The notes: a model not told the origin generated them from the sequence alone. DNA of 64,000 nucleotides from Pantoea sp. BAV 3049 (GCF_009765445.1 NZ_WHOY01000031.1:1631007-1695006); one strand, 5' to 3'. Positions 12,901-22,220 are shown, counted from the first letter of the stretch. Made by a program: numbers and translations.

Positions 12901-13771
12901 CTTTCTCTGCACTGTCGGTGACATCGGCAGAGGTATTCGCTGCCAAAATATTAGCTATGTAGTTGTCAGGAATATATTCAGCCCCGGAAACTTTTCGGTA
13001 GATACCATTATTTGAAATCGAAGCATGATGAACGCCAACGATTTTCCATTTCTGATCCACTTCGTCCCAGGCAAATACAGGGCTGCCACTGTCACCTCCC
13101 ATAGTGCCGATGGAAAGTGGCGAGGTCAGCAGGTCGTCCGGGCCGTAATTCTGATAGCGGAGCGTGCCGGAAGCAAAGTTAATCCCTGCTGCGTTAATTG
13201 TTCCTCCCGTCTTCCATTCATAGGCCCCGGCCAGCGTGATCTCCTCTGTGAGGGCATCATTCACCTGGCTTTGCGTACCTGCGCCCACGCGAACATAAGC
13301 GCTGTAACGGGAAATATCGCCTTTTCTGATCTCCGTTTTATTGACCGATTCAGCCGGGACGGCATCAGTGACCACTTTACTCAGGCGGGGAAGATGAAAA
13401 TCAATGTCTGAAATAGTGGAGTCATTACGGTTAATCAGTTTATAAGTGGCGGCATATTTAGCTCCGTTGCCAAAACTTACGCTTTGATAACCTGTATTAT
13501 GTCGTACGCTTGCAACGTAGGAGGGTGAGACCAGCGTGGAGTATCCCCCCGTCACCACCATGCCAAAATCCGGCATTGAAAAATTCAGGTAACCGGAAAG
13601 AGAACCATCGGTTTTGTAAACCGGAATTTGTTCTGCACCAACGGTATATTTCCCAAGGTTTTCAGCGTAATCACGGTAGTCCTGAACCGAAATGTCATGA
13701 CGCATAATACCGGCGTAAGACGTCGCGCAGACAAAAACAGTGCAATAGCACACAGCCGTTTTCTTTCTCAT
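9911..13771 (-). CDS. S6-type serine protease autotransporter (type Va secretion)
   Basis: A 1286-residue protein. The ATG at 13771 is chosen over an upstream TTG at 13789 because AAGGAAG precedes it. The signal peptide (about 1-22) is followed by a peptidase S6 domain with the full triad: His91 (SVRHNTG), Asp124 (SDIDFHLPRLSKVV) and Ser228 in GGDSGSPVF. A long beta-helical passenger follows. A linker rich in Pro-Glu-Thr repeats (TPTEPEAPTEPEVPATPETP and similar, about residues 940-1005) leads to a roughly 270-residue beta barrel ending in GVNYHF. It resembles the SPATE/IgA-protease group: secreted to the surface, with the passenger possibly released. The substrate is unknown. It is monocistronic behind an AT-rich upstream region. 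Confidence 0.9.
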   Translation of the reverse strand: MRKKTAVCYCTVFVCATSYAGIMRHDISVQDYRDYAENLGKYTVGAEQIPVYKTDGSLSGYLNFSMPDFGMVVTGGYSTLVSPSYVASVRHNTGYQSVSFGNGAKYAATYKLINRNDSTISDIDFHLPRLSKVVTDAVPAESVNKTEIRKGDISRYSAYVRVGAGTQSQVNDALTEEITLAGAYEWKTGGTINAAGINFASGTLRYQNYGPDDLLTSPLSIGTMGGDSGSPVFAWDEVDQKWKIVGVHHASISNNGIYRKVSGAEYIPDNYIANILAANTSADVTDSAEKGELQWSPTSILQGETSWAWQGLAENYKNITPSAASSEELDATKDLRFNGDGGQIILTDAVNMGAGKLQFSNNYQVKSADGANSTWVGGGIEVDADKTVLWQVNGLADDALHKIGEGTLQINARGINQGSLNTGDGTVVLDQQADADGNKQAFSSVTLVSGRPTVILNDADQVATGNIFFGYRGGKLDLNGNDLSFKQINHTDSGAMLVNHNTATAATLNLTGYNSADVPFQKFSESNPKGTVGSIYIYPNPYTKDTEYFQLNKSSYWYFPTDKSSTATWTYLGTDADAAIDYRLAQLNKTVFRGFLGDSDSSGVLNVNVNAAGSAAMTALTGGMNLNGNLNVSQGTVLLSGQPIPHANGVIINDDWATAMFSANQISVGSGSTLQVGEYAQVQADITAEDSSRVMLGYNSSASDAEKIWRCYAVINTDTTNCSQPVRSATELAALAASTVSGDITLGDNASLYLGKVNYDGSINTSATSTMTMDSGAYWQLTGNSSVTSLKALSGSGISLLAAEGTTWSPTQFTVDSLDATGLSISLAASPASEVGDKVTIKNSATGSSNTLDISVLTAADESVKLLNDIVLLDAPDGTAHDYFTVPSVARGFSLYTPDYQVIEKDDRVQWVLAHNAEAEPERPAEPDTPADPATPTEPEAPTEPEVPATPETPVEPETQAEAATPDEAAKPETPVDPASGKPSGWFTIEDNKPLIRDTRALLASRQYVFSEAMSQLHGRASLLRNAPEKNGEWVSIEQNKGSFKGFEVNQQSLNLGWDSVQWQQMFGFNAGYTQGTTKGNGQETHHLASVGADYSWSSPAGWVVDAAARYMHLSQDLTFDPVLDIHHGKATSHILAGSVKSGYQFTADRDSLFISPYVGLSGGYLSGFGLKSDSAQVDLSSSTPYFATAGMEVKKRGLWSSNPDVMVTAGIEYQYSPGKAGSSLTLSDSQSRREFGALSDNRYRVHVGAEGQIADKWSLEVKARSSFGGTFRTDYSGIAGVNYHF

Positions 13772-14455
13772 AATAGTCTTCCTTAACAATCATTCCATTT
13801 TTGCTGTGTAAGTTGAAATTATGTCTTAAAATTCACTGTTATTAACAATTTATAGCCAGTAATTGCGTGCATTAAAATCGATTTTGGTCGTGATGTAAAT
13901 GCAATTATTGGAATTTCAGAAGGTGTAATATTCTCGGCATTTATTCGTTATTTCTTAAATACGTCAGAGAAATATTTTTCCAGAGTTTCCTGCCAGCATG
14001 TAAACCAATGTTGTTGCGATTAAGAGGACTGAGTTATCTGAGTTATGGCTACTTGTGCGGATTTATGATAACCCATCACTTTAGCGACAGAGGGGGTATT
14101 GCCGTTTTGCTGTAGTTATCACTGGTACTAAAAATGTCTGCTATGCTCTTTTTTTTTATAATAATTTAACATTATGATTTTGTTTCTTTATTGATTGCAT
14201 TGATAAAATTCAGCCAGTCAGGCTGCCTCTGTAATAATTATTTTATTTATTAAAGGATTACCTGGTGTTTAAATTTAACAAAGTGATCCAGATTTAAAAT
14301 CAATGCCACATTAATAATTCATGCTCTGCCTTAAATCATTTGCTGAAAATTAGGTATTTTATCAGTCTGGTCTATGCTTAGTTAATCGACGTCATAGATG
14401 TTATTTGATTTTTTTTCGCAGAAATTACGCTAACCGAACCGCTTAAGGAGCCGCT
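13772..14455. other. AT-rich divergent intergenic region, no gene seen
   Basis: These 684 bases between the autotransporter start and the DUF2382 gene are markedly A+T-rich compared with the neighbours, with several poly-T and poly-A tracts. I find no credible coding frame. It must contain the autotransporter promoter and the promoter of the 14456 gene. AT-rich regions of this kind upstream of surface adhesins and proteases are commonly bound by H-NS in enterobacteria; that is inference. Confidence 0.6.
14372..14380 (+). promoter_or_regulatory. sigma-S-like extended -10 element
   Basis: CTATGCTTA differs by one base from CTATACTTA, the extended -10 preferred by RpoS. It lies 76 bases upstream of the ATG at 14456. 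RpoS control would suit the general-stress type proteins that follow. Confidence 0.4.
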
Positions 14456-14869
14456 ATGGCAGGCAAAAACCAGTTGCCTGGAACACAATGTGTTAGTGAG
14501 CACTCGCTACCTGTTATGGAAGAGCATGCCAGCATTTCTTCTGAGCGTATCGTGGACAATCGCATACGCATCGTACGGTCAACCGCCTCTGCTGAGCAAT
14601 TGCTGGAAACGGAGCTGGCAAGGGAAGAAGTCAGTATTGAGCATATTGCCAGAAATCAGCTGGTTGACAATGATTACAACGCTGAAGTGCGTTACGAAGG
14701 TGATGACTTAATTATCCCGGTCATTGAGGAACAGGTTGAAATAATCCGGCGTAAGGTTCTGAAAGAAGAAATTTATATTCGTAAGATCCAAAAAAGTGAA
14801 CCTTTTCAACAAACGGTCACGTTGCGCAGTCAGGAGGTCAATATCAGCAGAGAGAAAACTAAACCTTAA
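14456..14869 (+). CDS. DUF2382 (YsnF/AvaK-type) domain protein
   Basis: A 137-residue protein starting at an ATG with AAGGAG seven bases upstream. Residues 65-130 (VRYEGDDLIIPVIEEQVEII, then RRKVLKEEIYIRKIQK) match the DUF2382 repeat, in which short charged strands carry the I-P-V-x-E-E-x-x-x-x-x-x-K-V pattern. The role is unknown; family members are stress-associated. No signal peptide or membrane segment is present. The next gene, 22 bases downstream, carries the same domain, so this is a two-gene operon. Confidence 0.75.
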   Translation: MAGKNQLPGTQCVSEHSLPVMEEHASISSERIVDNRIRIVRSTASAEQLLETELAREEVSIEHIARNQLVDNDYNAEVRYEGDDLIIPVIEEQVEIIRRKVLKEEIYIRKIQKSEPFQQTVTLRSQEVNISREKTKP

Positions 14870-14891
14870 ACCCTGTTAAGAGGAATCAGTT

Positions 14892-15782
14892 ATGTCACAT
14901 GAAAAAATTGTCACTGCCTTCAGAGAGGAACAGCAGGCCCAGGTGGCAAAAGAGAAACTGATCGCAGAAGGTATTGCCGAAAAAAATATCGATATCATTG
15001 CCGGTAACAGACTGCAGGTGGAAGATAAAGAGATCCGCCATCCCAGTTTCTGGCAGAGGATATTTGGCGATGACGTGGACGATAATTATGCCAGTGAATA
15101 CAACAGGGCGCTGCAAACAGGCGGTGTTCTGCTGACCGTCCGCGCCTCGAAAGAAGAAGCGGGTAATATCGAGATGTTGCTGAATGAGTACTCCAGTGAT
15201 TACTCGACCTATGCACCAGGTTCAGCAGATCGCGATTTTATGGGTGAAACCGACGACAGGTTTGGCTCACGGGAACCGCTGCTTAACGAAGCCGCTCCGC
15301 TGATGCCTGAAGCTGCGCCGGATGAAACGCTGCCAGTGAGGGATGAACTGGTCGAAATGGATGCTGAGAGGACCCCGGCAGGAACCGACCGTGAAGCGCT
15401 GAAACTGGCTGAAGAACAAATTGAGATAGGGAAGCGTCAGGTTAGTGATGGTGTGGTTCGCCTGCGTCGTTATACCGTTGAAGATCCGGTGGCTGAGGAT
15501 ATCTCGCTGTACGATCAGCATGCTGAAGTCTTCCGCAGTGCCGTCGATGAACCAGCCTATCTGAACGATGTGGACTGGTCAGAGAAAACTATCGAGGTGG
15601 AAGAGTCTCATGAAGTCCCAACGGTAAATAAAACTGCCCACATCAAAGAAGAAGTGGGTGTGCGTGCAGAAGGTAACGAGCGGGTAGAAACCGTGAAAGA
15701 CAGCGTCCGCCGTCAGGAAGTGAAAGTTGAGAAAGATGGCGTATTCACCAAAGAAGACGATCTGACGCATCACGATCATTAA
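14892..15782 (+). CDS. YsnF/AvaK domain protein with N-terminal stress-protein-like domain
   Basis: A 296-residue, very acidic protein. Residues 1-100 (EKIVTAFREEQQAQVAKEKL, then VLLTVRASKEEAGNIEMLL) resemble the N-terminal domain of general-stress proteins of the GSP17M type. Residues 165-290 form DUF2382, with LAEEQIEIGKRQVSDGVVRL, IEVEESHEVPTVNKTAHIKE and VKDSVRRQEVKVEKDG. The Shine-Dalgarno is AAGAGGAATC. It lacks membrane segments and is predicted cytoplasmic. The two genes may act together in desiccation, osmotic or oxidative stress; this rests on family association only. Confidence 0.75.
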   Translation: MSHEKIVTAFREEQQAQVAKEKLIAEGIAEKNIDIIAGNRLQVEDKEIRHPSFWQRIFGDDVDDNYASEYNRALQTGGVLLTVRASKEEAGNIEMLLNEYSSDYSTYAPGSADRDFMGETDDRFGSREPLLNEAAPLMPEAAPDETLPVRDELVEMDAERTPAGTDREALKLAEEQIEIGKRQVSDGVVRLRRYTVEDPVAEDISLYDQHAEVFRSAVDEPAYLNDVDWSEKTIEVEESHEVPTVNKTAHIKEEVGVRAEGNERVETVKDSVRRQEVKVEKDGVFTKEDDLTHHDH

Positions 15783-15796
15783 TACGCCAGAACAGG

Positions 15797-17092
15797 CTAT
15801 CCCGCACGGGTCCACTCGATCAGTGCGGGAAGCTCAGAGAGCAGATATAAAATCAGGCCGATAACGCCGCCCACCACCGTGCCGTTGATGCGGATGCGCT
15901 GTAAATCCCTACCGATATTCAGCTCAACCTGATGCGACATATCCCGCGCGTCCCAGCTTTTCACCGTATCGCTGATATGGCGACTGAGGAAAGTCGAGAA
16001 CTCAGGCGCGGCGCTGGTGGCGGCTTCTTCCATATGCTGGTTCAGCGATGCCCGTAGCTGAGCATCCTGCATCAGTGTTTCCCCCAGCCACAGCCCGGCC
16101 GCGCTCACCTTCGCGTGCAGCACCGAATCTTGCTTATCCAGATCCTCTTTTAACCAGCCGCGCAGATCGCCCCACAGCTGGCTGATATAGGTGTTCAGCG
16201 CTTCGTCCTGCTTAAGATAATCTTTGATCTCTTCCGCCTTCAGCTGCATCTCCGGATCTTCCCGCAACCTGCCGATCAGCCGCTGTACCGCACGGTTAAA
16301 GCCCTGCCGCAGCTCGTGCGTGCCATCCTGCTCGATATCGTTAAGAATCGACTTCACCGCATTCGCTGCCAGTTCGGCGCTCTTGTCACCGACCCATTCG
16401 GTTGGCAGCATTTTCTCTTTGATCGGATGCTCGCGCTTCAGCCAGCGGATCACCTGCTGGGCGATAAACTCGTGAGTGCCGGGTTTATTCACCAGGTGCA
16501 GCAGCTGGCTGATGGCGTCATCCAGTAGCGCCTGATGACGGTTATTTTTGGTCAGGCTCTCCAGCACCATCGCCGCCGACTGCGACAGATCGACCTTATC
16601 AATGGCTTTATGAATGGCGCGACGCATAAAGGCCTGGATGCGCTGGTCATCGGCCAGATCCAGAAAACCACGAACGATCTTCAGCAGATAGCCGCTGAGC
16701 TTTGCCGCATTGATCGGCATGCTCAGCCAGTTGGCAATGATCTGGGCCGGATCGTGGCGGCGGATCAGCGTCAGCAGGGATTCGGTGTTAAGAAATTTAT
16801 CCTGCACGAACAGCGCCAGGTTATCGGCGATGCGATCCTTATTGCGGGGAATGATCGCCGTATGGCGACCAACCAGCGGGATCGGCACGCGACGAAACAG
16901 GGCGCTGACTGCAAACCAGTCAGCCAGCGCGCCAACCATCGAGGCTTCTGAGACGGCCTTCAGGCCGTTAACCCAGACGCTGGAGGGGAACCACAGGGGG
17001 TAAAGTACGGTGGCGATAAACAGCGCCGCCGCGCCGCAAAGCAGCAGCAGCGGCAGGCGTTTGGCATAAGCCAGTTCAGTTTCTTTATCCAT
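15797..17092 (-). CDS. yjiN: DUF445 family membrane-anchored protein YjiN
   Basis: A 431-residue protein, close to E. coli YjiN (426). An N-terminal membrane helix ([20 protein letters not shown]) is followed by the conserved [20 protein letters not shown] motif, a long helical region, and a C-terminal membrane helix ([22 protein letters not shown]). The function is unknown. It converges on the YsnF gene with only 14 bases between stop codons, so the two transcripts probably overlap at their ends. Confidence 0.9.
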   Translation of the reverse strand: MDKETELAYAKRLPLLLLCGAAALFIATVLYPLWFPSSVWVNGLKAVSEASMVGALADWFAVSALFRRVPIPLVGRHTAIIPRNKDRIADNLALFVQDKFLNTESLLTLIRRHDPAQIIANWLSMPINAAKLSGYLLKIVRGFLDLADDQRIQAFMRRAIHKAIDKVDLSQSAAMVLESLTKNNRHQALLDDAISQLLHLVNKPGTHEFIAQQVIRWLKREHPIKEKMLPTEWVGDKSAELAANAVKSILNDIEQDGTHELRQGFNRAVQRLIGRLREDPEMQLKAEEIKDYLKQDEALNTYISQLWGDLRGWLKEDLDKQDSVLHAKVSAAGLWLGETLMQDAQLRASLNQHMEEAATSAAPEFSTFLSRHISDTVKSWDARDMSHQVELNIGRDLQRIRINGTVVGGVIGLILYLLSELPALIEWTRAG

Positions 17093-17386
17093 GCAGGGTG
17101 TCGTATTCCTCCAGTCCGGACTGAACCACAGTTTACACCATCCGGGTTCCGGCGTGGCAATGGATACGCTTGCTTCTAATCAATGCCGCTAATCTGCACA
17201 GGGTCTGTACAATGAAGGCTCTTGTGCCGGGCTGTAAATCTCAGGGGAATGGCGTGAAAGATCCTTATTGGTGGGTGCTTAACTGTCTGGTTATCGATTA
17301 ATATTTTTGTAATTTGTTTATATTTTGTTTAGTCAGTTTTACTTCAGCCGTGGTCTTATAACCGCCCCTAATCTTTAAGGATAAAG

Positions 17387-17806
17387 ATGATGAAAAAAGA
17401 TGAAATAAATCCACTGGCCATCAGCACCTTCTCCTCATTCCCTGCCGGGATCGCCATAAAAAAATATGTTAAGTTGCCAATAATCACCCTGATATTATGT
17501 GGATGTTCCTCACAATGGGTAGCCAGTCGGCCTGGGGCAGAAGCATTATCCTCGGCCCGGCCTGCCTGCGAGACCCAATCTGAAAAGAAGTTCCCCGTGA
17601 AAAACGAAGTGGCCCAGCGTACTGTTTATTCGCAGAAATACGAAACATGTAAAAAGAATGAAGAGTGTGATGGGAAAAAATACAAAACCACAGAGCGGCC
17701 TGAAACGGAAAGTTATGTTATGGATGTCAATAAGGATAGTCGTCGAAACGAGTTTTACGGCTGTATGAGTGTGAAAGGATGGGAATACGAAACGAAATGG
17801 TTTTAA
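17387..17806 (+). CDS. small Cys-rich lipoprotein-like hypothetical protein
   Basis: A 139-residue protein starting at ATGATG behind AAGGATAAAG. An atypically long polar N-terminus (about 25 residues) precedes a short hydrophobic stretch ending in the lipobox-like LILCGC. The mature part has several Cys residues (CETQ, CKKNEECDGK, GCMSVKG) suggesting disulfides and hence an envelope location. The end, GCMSVKGWEYE, resembles small enterobacterial lipoproteins. I do not recognise a function. Confidence 0.5.
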   Translation: MMKKDEINPLAISTFSSFPAGIAIKKYVKLPIITLILCGCSSQWVASRPGAEALSSARPACETQSEKKFPVKNEVAQRTVYSQKYETCKKNEECDGKKYKTTERPETESYVMDVNKDSRRNEFYGCMSVKGWEYETKWF

Positions 17807-17893
17807 AAAGAGCCCGAACCATCACATTGACACGAGACCCTGTCAGGTAAAATGCCCATCAGGGAGAAAGATCTGCGAAGAGATAAAGTGATC

Positions 17894-18226
17894 ATGAAGA
17901 CATTTTCGTTGCTGACAGGGAGAAAGAAAATTAATTTTTTTCTGTTACTTTCTGGATATATTAACATAGCTGTCTGGTGTGTTTTTTTGCATTTTTTCTT
18001 GTACAGAGACTTCATGCAATTAGAAATATTGATCCCGATGGCTATCCTCTTTTTAAATTATCTGCTGGCTGTCACGCTGATATTCTTAAGTTTTTTCATG
18101 TGGGAAGGCAGGAAAGATTGGTTCTGGTATCTGAATATTGCTTCATCAGTCGCGCTATTATCAACGCTGCTGTTCTTCATCTGGCCGCGACTCATTTTGG
18201 TTCCGCTGAGTCTTACCGCGCCCTGA
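17894..18226 (+). CDS. small integral membrane protein, unknown function
   Basis: A 110-residue protein with three hydrophobic segments: FFLLLSGYINIAVWCVFLHF, LIPMAILFLNYLLAVTLIF and SSVALLSTLLFFIWPRLIL. The start at 17894 (MKTFSLLTG) is preferred for its purine-rich upstream AGAGATAAAG; an in-frame ATG at 17852 is possible. Only 45 to 87 bases separate it from the preceding lipoprotein gene, so the two may form an operon. No family recognised. Confidence 0.45.
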   Translation: MKTFSLLTGRKKINFFLLLSGYINIAVWCVFLHFFLYRDFMQLEILIPMAILFLNYLLAVTLIFLSFFMWEGRKDWFWYLNIASSVALLSTLLFFIWPRLILVPLSLTAP

Positions 18227-18312
18227 AGTGAAAGGGGCAGATCCGACAGCCTCTTTCTGTTGCAGTCTGCACTCCTGCTGATCATGGAAAGAGGCTGGAA
18301 GAAGGTGGCCGT

Positions 18313-19815
18313 TTAACGTTTGCGACCGCCCATGATACTGCCGAGTACCCCACGGATAACCTGGTTGGTGATCTGCCGCGCCGCGCTTTTTGCCACGCTT
18401 TGCACTATGCCATCGTGCTTGCCGCCGCGAGGCCCGGTGGTACCAAACAGGATGTCCTTCAGCCCGCCGAGAATGCCGTCATCCACCGCGACTTTATTGC
18501 CTTTAACCGGCGGCGCGTTGGCCTCTTCAGCGGCTCCCTGCAGCCCTTTGCTCAGCATTTCAAAGGCAGATTCGCGATCAACTGCTTCTTCATACTTGCC
18601 GGAGAGCGGAGAGTGATTGATCAGGCCGTTACGCTCGTCGTCCGTTACCGGCCCCATGCGTGAGCCGGGCGCAATCACCATGGCGCGCTCCACCACTGAC
18701 GGGCTGCCTTTCTCATCGAGGAAGGAGATCAGCGCTTCGCCGGTACCCAGTTCCTGAATGGCGGTGACGGTATCGAACGCCGGATTGGCGCGCATGGTTT
18801 GCGCCGCCACTTTCACCGCTTTCTGATCCTTCGGCGTGAAGGCGCGCAGCGCATGCTGCACGCGGTTACCTAACTGACCCAGCACCGAGTCCGGGATATC
18901 GGCGGGATTCTGCGAGACAAAGTAAACGCCGACGGCTTTGGAACGGATCAGGCGGATAACCTGCTCGATTTTATCCAACAGTACCTGTGGCGCGTCGCTG
19001 AACAGCAGGTGCGCTTCATCGAAGAAGAACACCAGTTTCGGCTTCTCCAGATCGCCCGCTTCCGGCAGATGTTCGTACAGTTCGGAGAGCATCCATAGCA
19101 GGCTGGTGGCATAGAGCATCGGCGTCTGGTAGAGCTTCTCCGCCGCGAGGATGTTGATCACTCCTTTGCCGCCGCTGTCGGTGCGCATCCAGTCTTTGAT
19201 ATCCAGCATCGGCTCACCAAAGAAATATTCGGCCCCTTGCTGCTCCAGCGACAGCAGGCCGCGCTGGATAGCCCCGACCGAGGCGCTGTTGATATTGCCG
19301 TACTGGGTCTGGAAGGATTTGGCGTTGTCGCCGATATACTGCGTCATGGCGCGCAGATCTTTGAAGTCCAGCAGCAGCAGGCCCTGGTCGTCGGCCACGC
19401 GGAAGATAATCTGCAGCACGCCGCTCTGCACTTCATTCAGGTTCAGCAGGCGGGCCAGCAGCAAGGGACCCAGGTCCGAAACAGTGGCGCGAATGGGATG
19501 GCCTTTTTCACCGAAGATATCCCACAGCACCACCGGATTGCCCTGCGGCGACCAGTCGGTGACGCCAATCTTCGCCAGCCGGGCCAGCAGCTTCTCTGAT
19601 GAAGCGCCTTCTTTGGCTATGCCGGTCAGATCGCCTTTCACATCGGCCATAAACACCGGCACGCCGATACTGGAAAAGCTCTCTGCCAGCTTCTGTAGCG
19701 TGACGGTTTTGCCGGTCCCGGTGGCGCCGGTAATCAGGCCGTGACGGTTGGCCATGCCAGGCAGGAGGTGCAGCGCGATATCGGCGGTCCGGGCAATCAG
19801 CAGCGGCTCGGTCAT
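18313..19815 (-). CDS. yjgR: HerA-like ATPase of the DUF853 family, YjgR
   Basis: A 500-residue protein. The Walker A motif is GATGTGKT (residues about 30-37), Walker B is [12 protein letters not shown] (about 260-271), and an arginine-rich GGRKR tail is present. Length and sequence type match E. coli YjgR, a predicted DNA-translocating HerA/FtsK-like ATPase whose role is undefined. It is divergent from the LysE exporter gene. In E. coli yjgR also lies a few genes from leuX, as here. Confidence 0.92.
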   Translation of the reverse strand: MTEPLLIARTADIALHLLPGMANRHGLITGATGTGKTVTLQKLAESFSSIGVPVFMADVKGDLTGIAKEGASSEKLLARLAKIGVTDWSPQGNPVVLWDIFGEKGHPIRATVSDLGPLLLARLLNLNEVQSGVLQIIFRVADDQGLLLLDFKDLRAMTQYIGDNAKSFQTQYGNINSASVGAIQRGLLSLEQQGAEYFFGEPMLDIKDWMRTDSGGKGVINILAAEKLYQTPMLYATSLLWMLSELYEHLPEAGDLEKPKLVFFFDEAHLLFSDAPQVLLDKIEQVIRLIRSKAVGVYFVSQNPADIPDSVLGQLGNRVQHALRAFTPKDQKAVKVAAQTMRANPAFDTVTAIQELGTGEALISFLDEKGSPSVVERAMVIAPGSRMGPVTDDERNGLINHSPLSGKYEEAVDRESAFEMLSKGLQGAAEEANAPPVKGNKVAVDDGILGGLKDILFGTTGPRGGKHDGIVQSVAKSAARQITNQVIRGVLGSIMGGRKR

Positions 19816-19961
19816 GTTTCTTATCCCTGTCAGTCGGTGAAAAATTCAGTTGAAAACGTCCTGTAAGATTAGCAGTCTCTGGCTTCGCTCCGTGAGGCGG
19901 TGTTGCCATTTTCAGAATGCTGTGGCTATGTTATCCCGAATACTTAACGGGAGGCGAGAAA

Positions 19962-20582
19962 ATGGATGCAGCAGTTTTATCGGTAGTCACGATTGGCGGC
20001 GCACTGGCGCTGGGCGCGATGAGTCCGGGACCGAGCTTTATTTTGGTGGCACGCACGGCGGTAGCTTCTTCCCGCCGGGCCGGGATGGGAGCCGCGCTGG
20101 GCATGGGCGTGGGTTCAGTCATTATTTCGCTGATTGCTCTGCTGGGACTGCACACGCTGTTGGCGGCGGTACCGTGGCTGTGGCTGGCCTTGAAAACCGG
20201 CGGTGGCATTTACCTGTTGTGGATGGCTTTTAAAATGTTCCGGGGTGCCAGGCAGCCGCTGCACGTTACGACAGAGGCAAACGCAGGTAAAAGTTTCCGC
20301 CGTGCATTTCTCACCGCTTTCGGGACACAGATCAGCAACCCTAAAACAGCGGTGGTATTTGCGGGTATCTTCGCCGCGCTGTTGCCAGCCCATATCACAC
20401 CGATGATGTACGTGACTCTGCCGGTTGTCTCGATGCTGGTGGACGGACTTTGGTATGCCTTTGTGGCTTACGCGCTCTCTTCAAGCGGGCCGCGTAATAC
20501 CTATCTGCGCTATAAAGCGGCCTTCGACCGGATTGGCGGGAGCGTGATGGCGCTGCTGGGGATTCGGTTGATTGTGAAATGA
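19962..20582 (+). CDS. LysE/RhtB family amino-acid exporter
   Basis: A 206-residue inner-membrane protein beginning at an ATG with GGGAGGCGAG upstream. The family signature appears as GAMSPGPSFILVARTAVASS (residues about 18-37), with helices AALGMGVGSVIISLIALLGL and GGGIYLLWMAFKMFRG. Six hydrophobic segments are seen. Family members export amino acids such as threonine, homoserine or lysine; the substrate is not clear from sequence. It is a single-gene transcript, convergent with yjjA. Confidence 0.85.
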   Translation: MDAAVLSVVTIGGALALGAMSPGPSFILVARTAVASSRRAGMGAALGMGVGSVIISLIALLGLHTLLAAVPWLWLALKTGGGIYLLWMAFKMFRGARQPLHVTTEANAGKSFRRAFLTAFGTQISNPKTAVVFAGIFAALLPAHITPMMYVTLPVVSMLVDGLWYAFVAYALSSSGPRNTYLRYKAAFDRIGGSVMALLGIRLIVK

Positions 20583-20650
20583 AGAGCGGTAGGGAGCGTT
20601 AAGCTGGTGATGAAGTGGATGACGGTCCCGGACATCAGGCTGATGATGAA

Positions 20651-20681
20651 GTAAAAATTCGAGCCACGTCAGTGTGGCTCG
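20651..20681 (-). terminator. terminator downstream of yjjA
   Basis: CGAGCCAC (20660-20667) and GTGGCTCG (20674-20681) form an 8-bp stem with a 6-base loop. On the minus strand the stem is followed by AATTTTTAC. It lies 46 bases beyond the yjjA stop and also sits after the convergent LysE gene. Confidence 0.75.
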
Positions 20682-20726
20682 CGGGAAGGACGGTGAGGGG
20701 ACAGCCTCACCAATAAGAGAGAACAG

Positions 20727-21224
20727 TTAAGAGATAAACTGTTTGCCCTGTTTCAGGACCAGGTCACAGGCTTTGGTCTTGACCTTTTTGCCCAGCGCGG
20801 TATCGCCCAGGCTCTTCAGATTCACCTGCTGGTTGTTGCCGGTGTTCAGCAAGCCCATCAGGCCCTGTTTGTAATCGGTGGTTTCCTGCGCCTTCTGCGT
20901 ATCGGCGAGGCCCAGTTTGCTCATCAGCTGATCTTTGACCGAGTCAGCGTTGTTATCGACCACGTTGTTCTGCACGCAGTACTGCAACACACCGGCGGCA
21001 TTGGTCATGCTGTTAGAGCTGAGCGACTGATTGCCGCCGTTCAGCAGGCCAGTCAGCGCGCTCATTGAGTTGCCGGTCTGAGTGGTTGAAGCGGATCCGG
21101 AATTACTGCTGAGCGAATTGGCCGCGCTGCTCAGCTGATCCTGCCAGCTGGCCGCCGAGGCCCCGCCCGCGAACAGGGAAGAAGAAACCGTTAAAGCCAA
21201 AATCATTTTGGAGGCTGCTTTCAT
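20727..21224 (-). CDS. yjjA: secreted DUF2501 protein YjjA
   Basis: A 165-residue protein with a signal peptide (MILALTVSSSLFAGGASAA, cleavage after ASA). A Ser/Asn-rich low-complexity segment follows (SSAANSLSSNSGSAST), and then the conserved DUF2501 core VLQYCVQNNVVDN, VKDQLMSKLGL and GKKVKTKACDLVLKQGKQFI. The two Cys residues could form a disulfide in the periplasm. E. coli YjjA (164 residues) is the likely orthologue; its function is undefined. Confidence 0.85.
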   Translation of the reverse strand: MKAASKMILALTVSSSLFAGGASAASWQDQLSSAANSLSSNSGSASTTQTGNSMSALTGLLNGGNQSLSSNSMTNAAGVLQYCVQNNVVDNNADSVKDQLMSKLGLADTQKAQETTDYKQGLMGLLNTGNNQQVNLKSLGDTALGKKVKTKACDLVLKQGKQFIS

Positions 21225-21348
21225 TTTTATACCTTTTCTAAGTTACCCGGCACAGCGCACTCAGTCGCTGCGCGCCGATCTCCACACTCGGACTACGTGA
21301 TAGCGGGGGAGTTCCATTGAGTGACAGTCAGAAGGTGTGAGTTTGGGA

Positions 21349-21987
21349 TTAATCCGAGTGAGTTGGCTTCTCTGTTCTCTCTTTTAGCAAGGCTTCCGCA
21401 GATGCGGAGTTGAGGAGCGGCATGCAGGGAAAGGGTACGTTATAGATCTCTTCCGCGCCGGAGAACTGAATAAAATGGATTGAAAGAGAACATTCCGGCG
21501 CACTGATTTTTCTCTCGCGCAGCGCCATCTGCATAATACGTTCGATATATTTGGGGATAACCTCACCATTACCGGCGTCCACTATCCAGGATTTACCCGG
21601 CTCGATAAGCTGGTGGTCGTGGTCAGACTGAAGGTAGTAAGTCGCCTCGTTACCATTTTTCAGCCTGCTGTTAAGTTCGATGCCGGTGAGTGCCGCAGCA
21701 CGGTTGCCCGAATTCGAAAGCATCAGGCTGATTTTATAGTTATCGCCGCCAATCACCGAAAAATGAAGATCGGCGGTTTGCGCCTGAAAGAGCGAGTAAA
21801 CGGAGGGCACAGCCCAGATGGAGAGCAGCGTCAGGACAAAAGCGGCCACCGTCGAACCCAGGCCAAGGAAGCGTCGCCAGTCCTGATGACTGCTGCAATG
21901 GTGACATTTCACCGCGTTGTCAGGAATGGACTGTTTGCATTCCCGGCACACCCTGGCAGAAACCGTATGAGGACAGGCGTCAGACAA
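21349..21987 (-). CDS. zinc-ribbon membrane protein, unknown function
   Basis: A 212-residue protein. Residues 14-34 hold a double CxxC zinc ribbon (CRECKQSIPDNAVKCHHC). One membrane helix (STVAAFVLTLLSIWAVPSVY) comes next, then an extracytoplasmic domain (about 75-205) rich in beta strands, with phrases such as LMLSNSGNRAAALTGIEL that suggest an Ig-like fold, and two Cys (APECSLSIHF, PFPCMPLL). It is probably a cytoplasmic zinc-binding head with a periplasmic sensor-like domain. No named family recognised. Confidence 0.65.
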   Translation of the reverse strand: MSDACPHTVSARVCRECKQSIPDNAVKCHHCSSHQDWRRFLGLGSTVAAFVLTLLSIWAVPSVYSLFQAQTADLHFSVIGGDNYKISLMLSNSGNRAAALTGIELNSRLKNGNEATYYLQSDHDHQLIEPGKSWIVDAGNGEVIPKYIERIMQMALRERKISAPECSLSIHFIQFSGAEEIYNVPFPCMPLLNSASAEALLKERTEKPTHSD

Positions 21988-22220
21988 AAGAAGCTCCCCG
22001 ATGAGACGTGTGGGTGATGAAGACAGGTCGTTCAGACGATAAGGATAATGGATGTATGGCGACGGGGATACCGATCAGCAGGGAGATTCCGGGGATTTTC
22101 CGCAACGGCTGGCGAGACAGGTGACGTTTTTTTCAGCACTCGCACCACCGCCAGCGGATAGGGGTTGCGGAAACAGGGGGTAACGGTATAATCCCCAACG
22201 TTTTCCGCATACCCTTCAGT

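Noticed and set aside
13769-13789. Upstream TTG start for the autotransporter
   Set aside because: The ATG at 13771 has AAGGAAG at proper distance; the TTG lies before that ribosome site.
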